A stretch of 64,000 bases of DNA, from contig JBNKWZ010000005.1 in assembly GCA_050300015.1 (NCBI GenBank), positions 124,001 through 188,000 on the forward strand, written 5' to 3'. This DNA is from CAYZQH01 sp050300015 (GTDB lineage Bacteria > Pseudomonadota > Gammaproteobacteria > Pseudomonadales > Cellvibrionaceae). This document shows positions 1 to 8,010 of the stretch, piece after piece (position 1 is the stretch's first letter; every line of letters begins with the position of its first letter). A model generated the notes under the pieces. The model was given only the letters and a program-made list of their open reading frames with translations, searched no databases and was not told the DNA's origin. Both the position numbers and the translations under genes were made by a program.

Positions 1-213
1 GATCCTCATTATGGTTATGCCCACTATCAGATGGCGTGCGCCTATGTGGCTTTAGAGTCATTCGACGAAGCCATTACGAGCTTGGAAAAAGCCGTGGCTG
101 TGTCCGAGAGCTTTATTGAGGAAGCGAATCAAGACGAGGCCCTGAAACCTTTACGAAAACTCTCGGCTTTTACGGGCTTGTCTCAACCCAGTAAAAAGGC
201 CGAGAAACCATGA
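1..213 (+). CDS. TPR-type protein, C-terminal fragment
   Basis: The reading frame is open from the first base, so the gene begins outside the window and only about 70 C-terminal residues are visible. They contain a tetratricopeptide-like helix pair (HYQMACAYVALESFDEAITS followed by a LEKAV helix), with the alternating Ala/Tyr/Leu spacing typical of TPRs, and then a Lys/Pro-rich tail. TPR repeats usually mediate protein-protein contacts, so no specific function can be given. The stop overlaps the start of the downstream symporter gene by 4 bases (ATGA), which suggests translational coupling in one operon. An ATG at 31 is internal rather than the real start. Confidence 0.6.
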   Translation, partial: DPHYGYAHYQMACAYVALESFDEAITSLEKAVAVSESFIEEANQDEALKPLRKLSAFTGLSQPSKKAEKP

Positions 214-1613
214 TTGTCAGTTTTCTCTTCTTTATGGTTGTTTTTGTCGCGGTAGGCCTTTGGTCATTTAAGCATAGCCGCGGGTCCACTGCCGATTATT
301 ACCTGGCCAGTCAATCGGTTCAACCTTGGCTGGTAGGGTTGTCAGCGGTGGCCACCAACAATAGCGGATACATGTTTATTGGTGTTATTGGCTATACCTA
401 TCATTCGGGCCTTGAAGCTGTGTTATTGATGGTGGGTTGGCTAATCGGTGATGGTTTGGGTGCGCTGTTTGTTCACAAGCGATTGCATAACGCGGCTGTT
501 GCCACGGGGCAGCCTACTTTGGCAGGGGTTCTCAGTCATTGGTATGGTGACCCGAAACTAAAGGCACGGCGACTGCTGGCGGTATTAGCCCTGGTTTTCC
601 TGCTGTCTTACGCGGCAGCGCAGTTGGTGGCGGGCAGTAAGGCACTCTCAGTTCTCCTGGGGTGGCCTATCTATAGCGGCGCTATAGTGGGTGCCATTAT
701 GGTGTTGATCTATTGCTTGGCTGGCGGCATACGAGCCTCTATCTGGACGGATGCCGCCCAATCGGTGGTGATGATTGGCGCTATGTCTGTTTTGCTTTGG
801 GTATCTACGGACGCCGTTGGCGGCGTTCAGGCAGGCTTTACCCAACTGTCGGAGATTCCTGGGTATCTTTACGGCAGCAGTGACAGTGGCGCGCTCTCTG
901 GTGTCACTGCCATTGCGCTGTTTATAGGAGGGTGGTTGGTGGCGGGCCTTTCGGTGATTGGCCAGCCGCATATCATGGTTCGATTTATGACCCTCGAGGA
1001 TAATAACAAAATGCTGCACGCCAGAATTTGGTACTACGTGTGGTTTGTGACGTTTTACTGTATGGCCACCGGTGTAGGCCTACTGTCGCGTTTGTTGATC
1101 CCGGAGGTCGCTGAGTTTGATGCTGAATTGGCATTGCCGACATTAGCCATGCAAATGTTGCCGGGTGTGTTAGTGGGCCTCATATTGGCCGGCATTTTCG
1201 CCGCAACCATGTCCACTGCGGACTCCTTGATTTTGGCCTGCTCGTCTACCGTCAGCTGCGACCTATTGGCGGGAAGTGCCAAGCTTAAACACGCCAAATG
1301 GGCAACAGTCTTTATGACTTCGGCAGCACTGGTTTGGGCTTTGGCATCCAAGGAGTCTGTATTTCAAATGGTGGTGATGGCCTGGTCCGGCTTGGCGGGG
1401 ATATTTGCACCCCTACTGATATTGCTGGCGCTGGGTCGAGAGATAAGCCAGCGGCAGATGATGGCCGTGGCGGTGGTGGGCTTAAGCGTTGCGCTGGCCT
1501 GGCGATTTTTGGAGTGGCATACCATAGCCTATGAGGGTGTAGCCTCTCTGGCGGTGGCTTTGGCTTTGGGTTGGGTGGTGTCTAAGCCCGCAAGCGGTTC
1601 GGACGAGTCTTAA
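210..1613 (+). CDS. Sodium:solute symporter family (PutP-like) transporter
   Basis: This 467-residue, very hydrophobic protein has about 12-13 predicted membrane segments and the pattern of the SSS family (Na+-coupled uptake of proline, sugars, acetate and the like). Visible signatures are YYLASQSVQPW after the first membrane helix, the conserved GGIRASIWTDAAQ stretch in the middle, and AATMSTADSLILA near residue 335, which contributes to the sodium site in the family. Length is close to the normal 470-520. The ATG overlaps the stop of the upstream TPR gene by 4 bases. The transported solute cannot be assigned from sequence; PutP-like is a family statement only. Confidence 0.85.
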   Translation: MIVSFLFFMVVFVAVGLWSFKHSRGSTADYYLASQSVQPWLVGLSAVATNNSGYMFIGVIGYTYHSGLEAVLLMVGWLIGDGLGALFVHKRLHNAAVATGQPTLAGVLSHWYGDPKLKARRLLAVLALVFLLSYAAAQLVAGSKALSVLLGWPIYSGAIVGAIMVLIYCLAGGIRASIWTDAAQSVVMIGAMSVLLWVSTDAVGGVQAGFTQLSEIPGYLYGSSDSGALSGVTAIALFIGGWLVAGLSVIGQPHIMVRFMTLEDNNKMLHARIWYYVWFVTFYCMATGVGLLSRLLIPEVAEFDAELALPTLAMQMLPGVLVGLILAGIFAATMSTADSLILACSSTVSCDLLAGSAKLKHAKWATVFMTSAALVWALASKESVFQMVVMAWSGLAGIFAPLLILLALGREISQRQMMAVAVVGLSVALAWRFLEWHTIAYEGVASLAVALALGWVVSKPASGSDES

Positions 1614-1644
1614 TCACTGCCTGGGCGTTCATGAAAATTCGCGC

Positions 1645-1671
1645 TAAAGCTTTTGTGAATTCGGCCGACAC
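1645..1671 (+). promoter_or_regulatory. Sigma28 (FliA) promoter for first fliS
   Basis: TAAA at 1645-1648, a 15-base spacer and GCCGACAC at 1664-1671 match the flagellar sigma28 consensus TAAA-N15-GCCGATAA with two differences in the -10 element. It lies about 40 bases upstream of the fliS GTG start. Confidence 0.75.
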
Positions 1672-1709
1672 TAAGGGTAACGGCCCATTACAACGGAGCG
1701 AGGCGTACC

Positions 1710-2087
1710 GTGAATACACAAGCTGCACTCAAATCATATGCGAAGGTTCATTATCGTTCAAACGTGGAGGTGGCTTCTCCTCACCGTCTAATCGATATGC
1801 TTTATGAAGGCGCGATCGAGCGTATTATTCAAGCAAAAGGTGCGATGGAATTTGGCAACATTGAAGTGAAAGGCCAGAAGATTAACAGCGCGATCAGTAT
1901 CGTGGGTGGGCTTCGAGAGAGTTTGAATGCGGATGATGGTGGCGAGCTGGCCATGAACCTCGATAACTTATATGTCTACATTCAGTCGGTACTGTCTGAG
2001 GGCCATATTCGCAATAATCCCGCGAAGCTAGATGAAGCTGTGACATTGTTGCAAGACCTTCGTACCACTTGGAATAAAATCGCTTAA
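1710..2087 (+). CDS. fliS: Flagellar export chaperone FliS (copy 1)
   Basis: FliS binds the C-terminal disordered end of newly made flagellin in the cytoplasm, prevents premature polymerisation and guides it to the export gate. The 125 residues fit the family length and show its motif pattern: YAKVHYRSNVEVASPHRLI, then MLYEGAIERI, a middle helix with KGQKINSAISIVGGLRESL, and NLDNLYVYI. The start is GTG at 1710, preceded by GGAGCGAGG. The gene has its own sigma28-type promoter and is followed by a strong terminator at 2111-2137, so it is probably monocistronic. Two further FliS-like genes follow, which is unusual; this copy is the most canonical. Confidence 0.92.
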   Translation: MNTQAALKSYAKVHYRSNVEVASPHRLIDMLYEGAIERIIQAKGAMEFGNIEVKGQKINSAISIVGGLRESLNADDGGELAMNLDNLYVYIQSVLSEGHIRNNPAKLDEAVTLLQDLRTTWNKIA

Positions 2088-2110
2088 TTATCCTTTTCTT
2101 TCGTACTATT

Positions 2111-2137
2111 AAAAGGCAGCTCAACGCTGCCTTTTTT
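2111..2137 (+). terminator. Rho-independent terminator after fliS copy 1
   Basis: Stem AAAAGGCAGC (2111-2120), five-base loop, GCTGCCTTTT, then further Ts. It separates the first fliS from the sigma54-dependent second copy. Confidence 0.9.
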
Positions 2138-2172
2138 ATTGCTGTTGGCTTAAAAAACTGAAAAGCTGGGTT

Positions 2173-2188
2173 TGGCACTCTCTGTGCA
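2173..2188 (+). promoter_or_regulatory. Sigma54 (RpoN) promoter for second fliS-like gene
   Basis: TGGCAC at 2173-2178 with the essential GG (2174-2175), exactly ten bases, then GC (2186-2187) followed by A. This matches the -24/-12 consensus TGGCAC-N5-TTGCA except for G instead of T before TGCA. It lies about 65 bases upstream of the ATG at 2252. FleQ, encoded 2 kb downstream, is the natural activator of RNA polymerase-sigma54 at flagellar promoters. Confidence 0.7.
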
Positions 2189-2251
2189 TTTATCTCATGG
2201 AAGCGATAGAAACGGCAAAAAATTGCCAATTAACCTGTAATGGAGGCCCTC

Positions 2252-2656
2252 ATGGCACTGGCACAAACAAAAGCGGCAACATTTATCCAAGAGCACACCG
2301 AGGAAATTTCCTCTCATCGGGTGATTTCCCTATTGATGGACGGTGCACTTGAGCGCGCCGAACAGGCAAAGCAAGCATTTAATGGTGAACAAACAGAAGA
2401 TTTGGTATTGCTATTGAGCAAGCTTATCGCGATCATCAATGGATTGAAAAACAGTTTGGATATGGATGCCGGTGGTGATATTTCCAAGAATTTGAATGCT
2501 TTGTACGAGTATATGATCCAAAAAATCTCTCAAGTAGAGGAAGTGGGCCTTATTGAAACATTGAATGAAGTTCAGGTTCTCATTCAAGAAGTGAAAACGG
2601 GATGGGATAATATGAGCTTAGAGAGTATTGAGTTCGATTCTGCTATTTCACAGTAA
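2252..2656 (+). CDS. FliS-like flagellar chaperone (copy 2)
   Basis: This is a 134-residue, largely helical protein of the FliS family. The family pattern is visible as ISSHRVISLLMDGALERAEQ, a central helix with LSKLIAIINGLKNSLDMD, and NLNALYEYMIQKI, closing with GWDNM. The start is taken at ATG 2252 because GGAGG at 2242-2246 sits five bases before it; an in-frame ATG at 2240 lies upstream of that ribosome binding site. It has its own sigma54-type promoter. Its sequence is clearly divergent from copy 1, so it may serve a different flagellin or secreted filament protein; that is inference. Confidence 0.82.
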   Translation: MALAQTKAATFIQEHTEEISSHRVISLLMDGALERAEQAKQAFNGEQTEDLVLLLSKLIAIINGLKNSLDMDAGGDISKNLNALYEYMIQKISQVEEVGLIETLNEVQVLIQEVKTGWDNMSLESIEFDSAISQ

Positions 2657-2761
2657 CTTCCTGTTCTCAAAAAGTTATTGCTGGGTTCCGGTAAGGGCTT
2701 TTTCACCTTCTATTGACCCGGCAATTTTTTTGTCGGGCCAATGCCAGTCTGTAAAATACAA

Positions 2762-3032
2762 GGGAACCTCTGATTAAGTGGCAATGGCTTCTCGGCTTGG
2801 GCTTCCTGCGTCGCTCTATCTCCTGCATCCGTGCAGTCGTGCGCTCTTTTCTTAAAGTTAGAGGTCAATGCCCAGCCGGCAAGGCACTTTCCGCAGTTAA
2901 TGGCCGTAGTCTTTAACAAGGAAAGTAATACCGTCAAATGGGCTTTGAAGCTGCAAAAAACGGTCAAATCACTGCCTTGATCTCGAAAAGCTCTGAACGC
3001 CAGAAACTATCGGGACTTAATCAGAGGTTCTT
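2762..3032. mobile_element. MITE-like element with terminal inverted repeats
   Basis: About 270 bases bounded by a perfect 16-base inverted repeat, GAACCTCTGATTAAGT at 2764-2779 and its complement at 3015-3030. The left end reads GGGAACC while the right end has drifted to GGTTCTT. No transposase is encoded; an 85-codon minus-strand frame inside looks like chance coding in a repeat. The size, lack of coding capacity and inverted ends fit a miniature inverted-repeat transposable element or a deleted insertion sequence. No clear target duplication could be read. It lies between fliS copy 2 and the FliT-like gene. Confidence 0.6.
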
Positions 3033-3071
3033 AAGGAAATTCACACATTCTCGCCAGTGGTTTAAGGGTGC

Positions 3072-3104
3072 GCAATTCAATAGATAGGAGATCTATTGAA
3101 TTGC
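3072..3104. repeat. Perfect 14-bp palindrome with AGGAG loop
   Basis: GCAATTCAATAGAT (3072-3085) pairs perfectly with ATCTATTGAATTGC (3091-3104) around a five-base loop AGGAG. It is AT-rich and has only TTGATT after it, so it is not a classical terminator. It could be an operator, an RNA structure or a relic next to the neighbouring MITE-like element. Confidence 0.7.
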
Positions 3105-3253
3105 TTGATTAATAGTCACTCCAAATGGCGGTATCCTCGCCGTTACCCCTTCCTGTACTTGAGTGTGAACTTAACGGTTTTAGCACTCGCGTTATCGGCG
3201 CGCCATATCGTTAATTTACGCAAATTATTTTCCAAATGATGCTTTTTTTGTAT

Positions 3254-3280
3254 TAAAGGATTTGAGGTATCCGCCGCTAT
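3254..3280 (+). promoter_or_regulatory. Sigma28 (FliA) promoter for FliT-like/FliS operon
   Basis: TAAA at 3254-3257, a 15-base spacer and GCCGCTAT at 3273-3280, close to the TAAA-N15-GCCGATAA consensus. It is placed 35 bases before the ATG at 3316. Confidence 0.7.
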
Positions 3281-3315
3281 AAGGGGTATCTGAAACAAAC
3301 CTTTGGAGTATTGGA

Positions 3316-3573
3316 ATGAGCGTAGTATCAATGTCACATTTAAATTTATTGCGTGCTCGTAAACAAATGGAAAAGGCCTTCAATGATTGCGATTGGGATG
3401 CCGTGAAAGAGTGGGATGTTTTACTGACCCATCAATTAAATCAAGCCTTTGATGATCCCACACGTGACAACCAATTACTGGTTGAGGAACTGGAGTCCAT
3501 ATTGGGTTTGTATGCCAAAATGGTTTCTGTGCTGCCCGACGTGGCGACGCAATCTTGGCTGTGCCAAAAATAG
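3316..3573 (+). CDS. FliT-like small flagellar protein
   Basis: An 85-residue, wholly helical acidic protein. It resembles in size, helix pattern and position the small FliT-type protein that lies between fliS and fleQ in Pseudomonas-type flagellar clusters; the family match is by context more than by a clear motif. FliT proteins are cytoplasmic chaperones of the filament cap FliD and regulators of late flagellar export. TTTGGAG stands before the ATG. The gene is transcribed from a sigma28-type promoter and is followed after 11 bases by a third FliS-like gene, so the two are probably co-expressed. It could also be an unrelated helical flagellar protein. Confidence 0.55.
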   Translation: MSVVSMSHLNLLRARKQMEKAFNDCDWDAVKEWDVLLTHQLNQAFDDPTRDNQLLVEELESILGLYAKMVSVLPDVATQSWLCQK

Positions 3574-3584
3574 AGTGTTGCCAT

Positions 3585-3968
3585 ATGGTTAAGGACAGCT
3601 CGATTTATCAGAAAATCGATATTCAAGCCAAGGTCGAAGGTGCAACACCTGAGCGACTGATACAGCTACTCTATGAAAACATTCTGTTGCATTTGCAGCA
3701 GGGGCGCGCTGCATTTATCTCAGCAGAATCGGCGCCGGCAAAAAGCTATAACGACCACATGATTAAGGCCATTGAGTCCCTAAGCGGTTTGCGCGATGCG
3801 TTAGATTTTGAAGTGGAATCCAATCTACCGTATCGTTTGGACAATCTCTACGACTATTTACAGCGGCAACTACTACAGGCGCGACTTCAACCATCGATTC
3901 AAACAGTTGATGAAAGCATAGCACTTGTGGAAACGTTGAAAGAAGGGTGGGATACCCTATGCCACTGA
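3585..3968 (+). CDS. FliS-like flagellar chaperone (copy 3)
   Basis: Starting at ATG 3585, with GAGTG seven bases upstream, this gives 127 residues; a longer frame from TTG 3555 would overlap the upstream gene and is less likely. FliS family features are visible as AKVEGATPERLIQLLYENIL, KAIESLSGLRDALDF and LPYRLDNLYDYLQRQLL, ending in LKEGWDTL. It is the third FliS-type protein within 2.3 kb and forms an operon with the FliT-like gene. Conservation of the helix 1 and helix 4 motifs argues that it still folds as a FliS. Which filament protein it binds is unknown; the proteolytic flagellin at 60541-63738 is one candidate in this window. Confidence 0.82.
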   Translation: MVKDSSIYQKIDIQAKVEGATPERLIQLLYENILLHLQQGRAAFISAESAPAKSYNDHMIKAIESLSGLRDALDFEVESNLPYRLDNLYDYLQRQLLQARLQPSIQTVDESIALVETLKEGWDTLCH

Positions 3969-4335
3969 ATGCTGGTGGTATTTTGCATATTGATAACCCG
4001 TTTGGCACACCTTGCCCTTGGTCAGAGCGCAAGCCGAGCTGCATGCGCTGAAGCGTATTCAATCATTTGAGCCGGCCCACCGTGAGTACGGATTTCCGGT
4101 ACTGAATCTTCCCCTTCCTTTACACCCCATGACGTTAAAAACGCTGTGAAAGCGTCAAGACCTGCACGCAGGGTCCGTTTGTCGGTGCTTTGAGTCAGTA
4201 ATTTGACCACTGGCAGTCCTTTGACTATTACTTAAGTTGGATTCTTGACCGCCCAATGTTTGGTCAAAATTTAGTCGCGATGTTTCAGCAGCGGTATTAA
4301 CAGATTGTAAGCGAGAAGTGAGGCGAAAGAAGTTT
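3969..4335. other. Intergenic region before fleQ with possible decayed small ORF
   Basis: No convincing intact gene is seen. A short frame from ATG 3959 overlaps the end of the third fliS-like gene and encodes about 30 residues to a TGA at 4049. In another frame, 4012-4149 has a protein-like stretch (about 45 residues, including AELHALKRIQSFEPAHREYG) lacking an ATG. Together they could be one frameshifted small gene. Closer to fleQ, TTGACC at 4245-4250 and GGTCAA at 4262-4267 form an inverted repeat with an 11-base spacer and may be an operator or part of the fleQ promoter. Confidence 0.35.
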
Positions 4336-5778
4336 ATGCTGGGTGACAAACGTATTTTTTTAGTCGAGGACAATACCGCAATCGCACACGATCTGCTGGT
4401 GGTGCTCAACTTTATACGCGAACAAACCACGGTAATGACATTTGATCAGTGGAGAAACTTTGAGCCTGGATCAGACTTTAACAGTGACGAATATGGTGTT
4501 GTGATTTTAGGTCATACCCAGCAAGTAGACTTAGAGCGAGATCTGGCGTTGACCAAGGCGCGCTTTGGTACCATGCCGGTTATCACTTTGGGGGATGCTT
4601 ACCCGGAGCATTCTGCTGATGGAGATGTCTCATTGCGCCAGCGCGTGATGGCACAATTGCAGGTGCCGCTAGACTATAACCATTTGGTGGACGCCTTACA
4701 TCGCGCCCAACGCTATCTCGAAGCGCTGACTTTGGCAGAGAGATCTCAGGAAAAGAGACCCCCTCATTTGTTTCGCTCGCTGGTGGGCACCAGTCGGCAT
4801 ATACAGAGTGTTCGGGCCATGATGAGTCAAGTGGCCGAAAAGGATGTCACCGTATTAATCGCAGGGGAGTCGGGTACGGGCAAAGAAGTGGTGGCCCGAA
4901 ACCTTCACTATCACTCTCCGAGACGCGACAAACCTTTCGTCCCGGTTAACTGTGGGGCGATACCCGCAGAACTTCTAGAAAGTGAGCTGTTTGGACACGA
5001 AAAGGGCGCCTTTACAGGTGCCATTTCGGCGCGTGCTGGACGATTTGAGATGGCCGAAGGCGGCACGCTTTTTTTGGATGAAATTGGCGACATGCCACTT
5101 CATATGCAGGTGAAAATTCTGCGTGTGCTACAAGAAAAATCCTATGAGCGTGTGGGCGGCAACAAAAGTTTCAATACCGATGTTCGTATCATCGCGGCCA
5201 CTCACCGCAACTTAGATGCCATGATAGAAAACGGCGAATTCCGTGAAGACTTGTATTATCGGTTAAATGTTTTTCCCATTGAGATGCCATCTTTGAAAGA
5301 CAGGGCTGAGGACATCCCTCTGTTGATCAATGAGCTGGTGTCGCGACTGGAGAGCGAAAAGCGCGGGTCGATACGCTTCAATTCAGCGGCAATTCTCTCC
5401 TTATGTCGTCATTCTTGGCCTGGCAATGTACGAGAATTGGCAAATTTAGTGGAACGAATGGCCATTATGCATCCTTTTGGTGTGGTGGGCGTGCAAGATC
5501 TGCCCCCCAAATATTGCCACGTGGATGTGGAAGACGAATTTACCACGGAAGAAATCGATACCGCCTCACCCATCCCCATGCCGGTGAGCATGGCAGACAA
5601 AATGTTATTGCCCGAAGATGGCATAGATTTAAAAGAGTACATATCGGGTCTAGAGCAGAGTTTAATCCAGCAAGCCCTGGACGATAGTGGCGGTGTGGTG
5701 GCCCGAGCAGCAGATCGACTCACCATGCGCAGAACAACGTTGGTTGAAAAAATGCGCAAATATGGTATGCAACGCTAG
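4336..5778 (+). CDS. fleQ: Flagellar master regulator FleQ
   Basis: FleQ is a sigma54-dependent enhancer-binding protein heading the polar flagellar cascade and, in Pseudomonas, a c-di-GMP-responsive switch between motility and biofilm. The 480 residues show an N-terminal atypical receiver-like domain (1-120) and the LFRSLVG segment near 145, which contains the LFRS motif implicated in c-di-GMP binding. The AAA+ domain has Walker A GESGTGKE near 177 and the sigma54-contacting GAFTGA near 225, followed by a C-terminal Fis-type helix-turn-helix (VARAADRLTMRRTTLVEKMR). The ATG at 4336 is preferred over GTG 4318 because the protein then begins like known FleQ. It lies downstream of the fliS block, as in Pseudomonas. 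Confidence 0.93.
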   Translation: MLGDKRIFLVEDNTAIAHDLLVVLNFIREQTTVMTFDQWRNFEPGSDFNSDEYGVVILGHTQQVDLERDLALTKARFGTMPVITLGDAYPEHSADGDVSLRQRVMAQLQVPLDYNHLVDALHRAQRYLEALTLAERSQEKRPPHLFRSLVGTSRHIQSVRAMMSQVAEKDVTVLIAGESGTGKEVVARNLHYHSPRRDKPFVPVNCGAIPAELLESELFGHEKGAFTGAISARAGRFEMAEGGTLFLDEIGDMPLHMQVKILRVLQEKSYERVGGNKSFNTDVRIIAATHRNLDAMIENGEFREDLYYRLNVFPIEMPSLKDRAEDIPLLINELVSRLESEKRGSIRFNSAAILSLCRHSWPGNVRELANLVERMAIMHPFGVVGVQDLPPKYCHVDVEDEFTTEEIDTASPIPMPVSMADKMLLPEDGIDLKEYISGLEQSLIQQALDDSGGVVARAADRLTMRRTTLVEKMRKYGMQR

Positions 5779-5943
5779 GCCCGCCCCCATTGGGCATCTC
5801 TTGTGAATTCTTGAGTGTCAACGCTAGCGCGCGTGATGCGCAGGCTTGGCACATATTGAGTTGTTTGGCTGGAAGAGCATCTTGCCAATTCGTCCCAATT
5901 CCTTTATACCGTTTTTAGTATTCTTGCCTAAGGCCTGATTTAA

Positions 5944-6591
5944 ATGAAATCCTTGTCGTTTATAGAGACCCGTGTCATCGGTTGTTTGATTGAAAAATCC
6001 TTTACTACCCCCGAGCAATATCCTCTGTCGATGAATGCCCTAACCAATGCCTGCAACCAGAAGAGTAACCGCGATCCTGTATCCAATTTTGATGAAGCGC
6101 AAGTGCAGGATAGCGTAAAAAGTTTGGCAGAGGCGGGGCTTGTGACCGAACTTTCTGGGTTTGGCAGTCGGGTCGTCAAAGTCAAACACCGTTTTTGCAA
6201 CACTGAGTTTAGTGAGCTCAAGCTGTCTAAACAGGAGCTGGGCATTGTCTGTGTCTTATTTTTACGAGGGCCGCAAACCCCTGGTGAGCTACGAACGCGC
6301 ACTGCACGATTGTGTGAATTTCAGTCACTTGAACAAGTGGAAGGGGTACTGAATGAACTGTGCTCAAAAGAAAAGGTCGTTAAACTGGAGCGTGAGCCGG
6401 GTAAGCGCGAGGCTCGCTTTGCACATTTGTTCAGCGATGAGGTTTTAGACAGCCCCGCTCATCACTCTGTAGCGACCAATACGACTACAGTCACAGACGA
6501 CTCCCTGGTCGCCCGCGTGACGACATTGGAGGAGGAAGTCGAGGCCTTGAAGCATCAAATCGCTGAACTGACAGAGGCTTTGGGAGGCTAA
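5944..6591 (+). CDS. yceH: YceH family (DUF480/UPF0502) protein
   Basis: A 215-residue protein with the YceH family opening: SFIETRVIGCLIEKSFTTPE, then YPLSMNALTNACNQKSNRDP. The family consists of two winged-helix domains; the second is seen as LRGPQTPGELRTRTARL and the adjoining LVTELS/VVKLER wings. The C-terminus (residues 190-215) is a predicted short coiled coil. The length matches the family. Function is not established beyond a probable nucleic-acid-binding fold; members are common in Gammaproteobacteria. The gene stands alone after fleQ with about 165 bases between. Confidence 0.88.
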   Translation: MKSLSFIETRVIGCLIEKSFTTPEQYPLSMNALTNACNQKSNRDPVSNFDEAQVQDSVKSLAEAGLVTELSGFGSRVVKVKHRFCNTEFSELKLSKQELGIVCVLFLRGPQTPGELRTRTARLCEFQSLEQVEGVLNELCSKEKVVKLEREPGKREARFAHLFSDEVLDSPAHHSVATNTTTVTDDSLVARVTTLEEEVEALKHQIAELTEALGG

Positions 6592-6720
6592 AACCCACCG
6601 TATATTGCTTCGCACCGCTTATCGAGGCGTCTGGGTTGATGGTCGCTTAGGTGCAGGGCATTGGTTATTCACACTGGGTTCGTTATTATCGCAGCATTAC
6701 TTCAAAATTAAGGTTTTTTT

Positions 6721-8010
6721 GTGCGCTTAAAATACCGTGTTGTTCAAATATGGCTTGTATTGAGCATTGGGTTGTTAGGAAGCGTACCGCAATCCTTCGC
6801 GATGCGCTCTGCAGAAGAAATTTTTGCAGCCATCGAGCCTTCTGTATTTCAAATACAAATTATTGAATCAAAATCCGCCAGCCAAGTGGCCCTAGGTACT
6901 GGGTTTATGGTAGAGGGTGGCCTGGTGGCCACAAACTACCACGTGGTGTCTGACGTGGTATTAGACCCTAACAAGCACACCATTGAGATCGAAATCGAAG
7001 ATATCAAATACAACTTAAATGTGGTGTCAGTAGACGTAATCAATGATCTTGCATTGTTGCGTCCGGTGGATACCAATTTTGAGGCGACACCTTTTAAGTT
7101 GGCAACCAAAGACGCCAAGCAGGGGGCTATTCTCTATTCGTTGGGGAACCCACATAACATCGGTATGACGGTGGTGCAGGGCAATTACAATGGGTTTGCA
7201 GAGCACAGTTTTCTGGAGCGGATTCATTTCAGTGGTGCTGTGAATTCTGGTATGAGTGGAGGGCCCACAGTCAATGAAGATGCTGAAGTGGTGGGTATTA
7301 ATGTGGCCTCAGCAGGAAATCAAATAGGGTTTTTGGTGCCGGTTAAGCATTTAAAGGCGTTGCTGGGGCAGGCCACAGACGATGTCCAACATGAAATTTT
7401 ACTGGAGCGCATGGCGGCGCAAATTTCAGCACACACCAGCGCCATGGTGGATGCCTTTATCTCGCAAGAGTGGCCTACGGAAACCATGGGGCGGGCCACC
7501 ATATTGGGACAGGTGGTGGATTGGATGGATTGTTGGGGCGACAGTAATGACAATATAGAAACCGGGGTCACTGAAATAGCAAGAGGGTGTAATAACGCAG
7601 ACAACGTGTTTTTGTCATCCAGTTTTAATACGGGTTTTTTTGAGTATGAATATTTTTACAAAGAAGCACCCGACTGGCCAGAAGCGGCATTTTATCGCCA
7701 TTGGCGCCTCGATACGGCTTCAGCGGTGGCCGGAAATCACGCGCGCAAGAAGCAAGTAACTAATTTTAAATGTGAAAACGAATTGGTTGTGACCCACGCG
7801 GAAACCGAATTTCCCATGACCCGCAAGGTGAGTTATTGCGTGCGCGCTTACAAAAAATTGCCAGGCCTCTTTGATGTCTTTTTCATCGGGGTTAGCACCG
7901 ACAAAGCCAATGCCGGTGTGATGGACCATTTCACCTTGTCGGGTGTGACTCAAAAAGCGGCTCAAGACTTCTTGGTGCGTTATTTGGAGGTGTTGTCTTG
8001 GCAATCGTAG
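6721..8010 (+). CDS. Secreted trypsin-like serine protease without PDZ
   Basis: A GTG start gives 429 residues with an N-terminal signal peptide (hydrophobic stretch about 8-24, cleavage near SFA). The chymotrypsin-like domain shows the Deg-type triad His74 (NYHVV), Asp109 (INDLALL) and Ser179 (GMSGGP), with a further GIN and GFLVPV strand after it. No PDZ domain follows. Instead there is a C-terminal region of about 200 residues with several cysteines (MDCWGD, ARGCNN, FKCEN, SYCVR) that I do not recognise. It probably acts in the periplasm. The gene overlaps the FHA-protein gene downstream by 13 bases, so protease, FHA protein and lipoprotein form one coupled operon. Confidence 0.8.
   Translation: MRLKYRVVQIWLVLSIGLLGSVPQSFAMRSAEEIFAAIEPSVFQIQIIESKSASQVALGTGFMVEGGLVATNYHVVSDVVLDPNKHTIEIEIEDIKYNLNVVSVDVINDLALLRPVDTNFEATPFKLATKDAKQGAILYSLGNPHNIGMTVVQGNYNGFAEHSFLERIHFSGAVNSGMSGGPTVNEDAEVVGINVASAGNQIGFLVPVKHLKALLGQATDDVQHEILLERMAAQISAHTSAMVDAFISQEWPTETMGRATILGQVVDWMDCWGDSNDNIETGVTEIARGCNNADNVFLSSSFNTGFFEYEYFYKEAPDWPEAAFYRHWRLDTASAVAGNHARKKQVTNFKCENELVVTHAETEFPMTRKVSYCVRAYKKLPGLFDVFFIGVSTDKANAGVMDHFTLSGVTQKAAQDFLVRYLEVLSWQS

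Noticed and set aside
2710..2967. 85-codon minus-strand frame between fliS copy 2 and the FliT-like gene
   Set aside because: It spans the MITE-like element and its flank, has no ribosome binding site and no recognisable domain, so it is probably non-coding.
4022..4210. 62-codon minus-strand frame before fleQ
   Set aside because: No ribosome binding site or family, and it lies opposite a possible decayed plus-strand frame. Kept only as part of the intergenic description.
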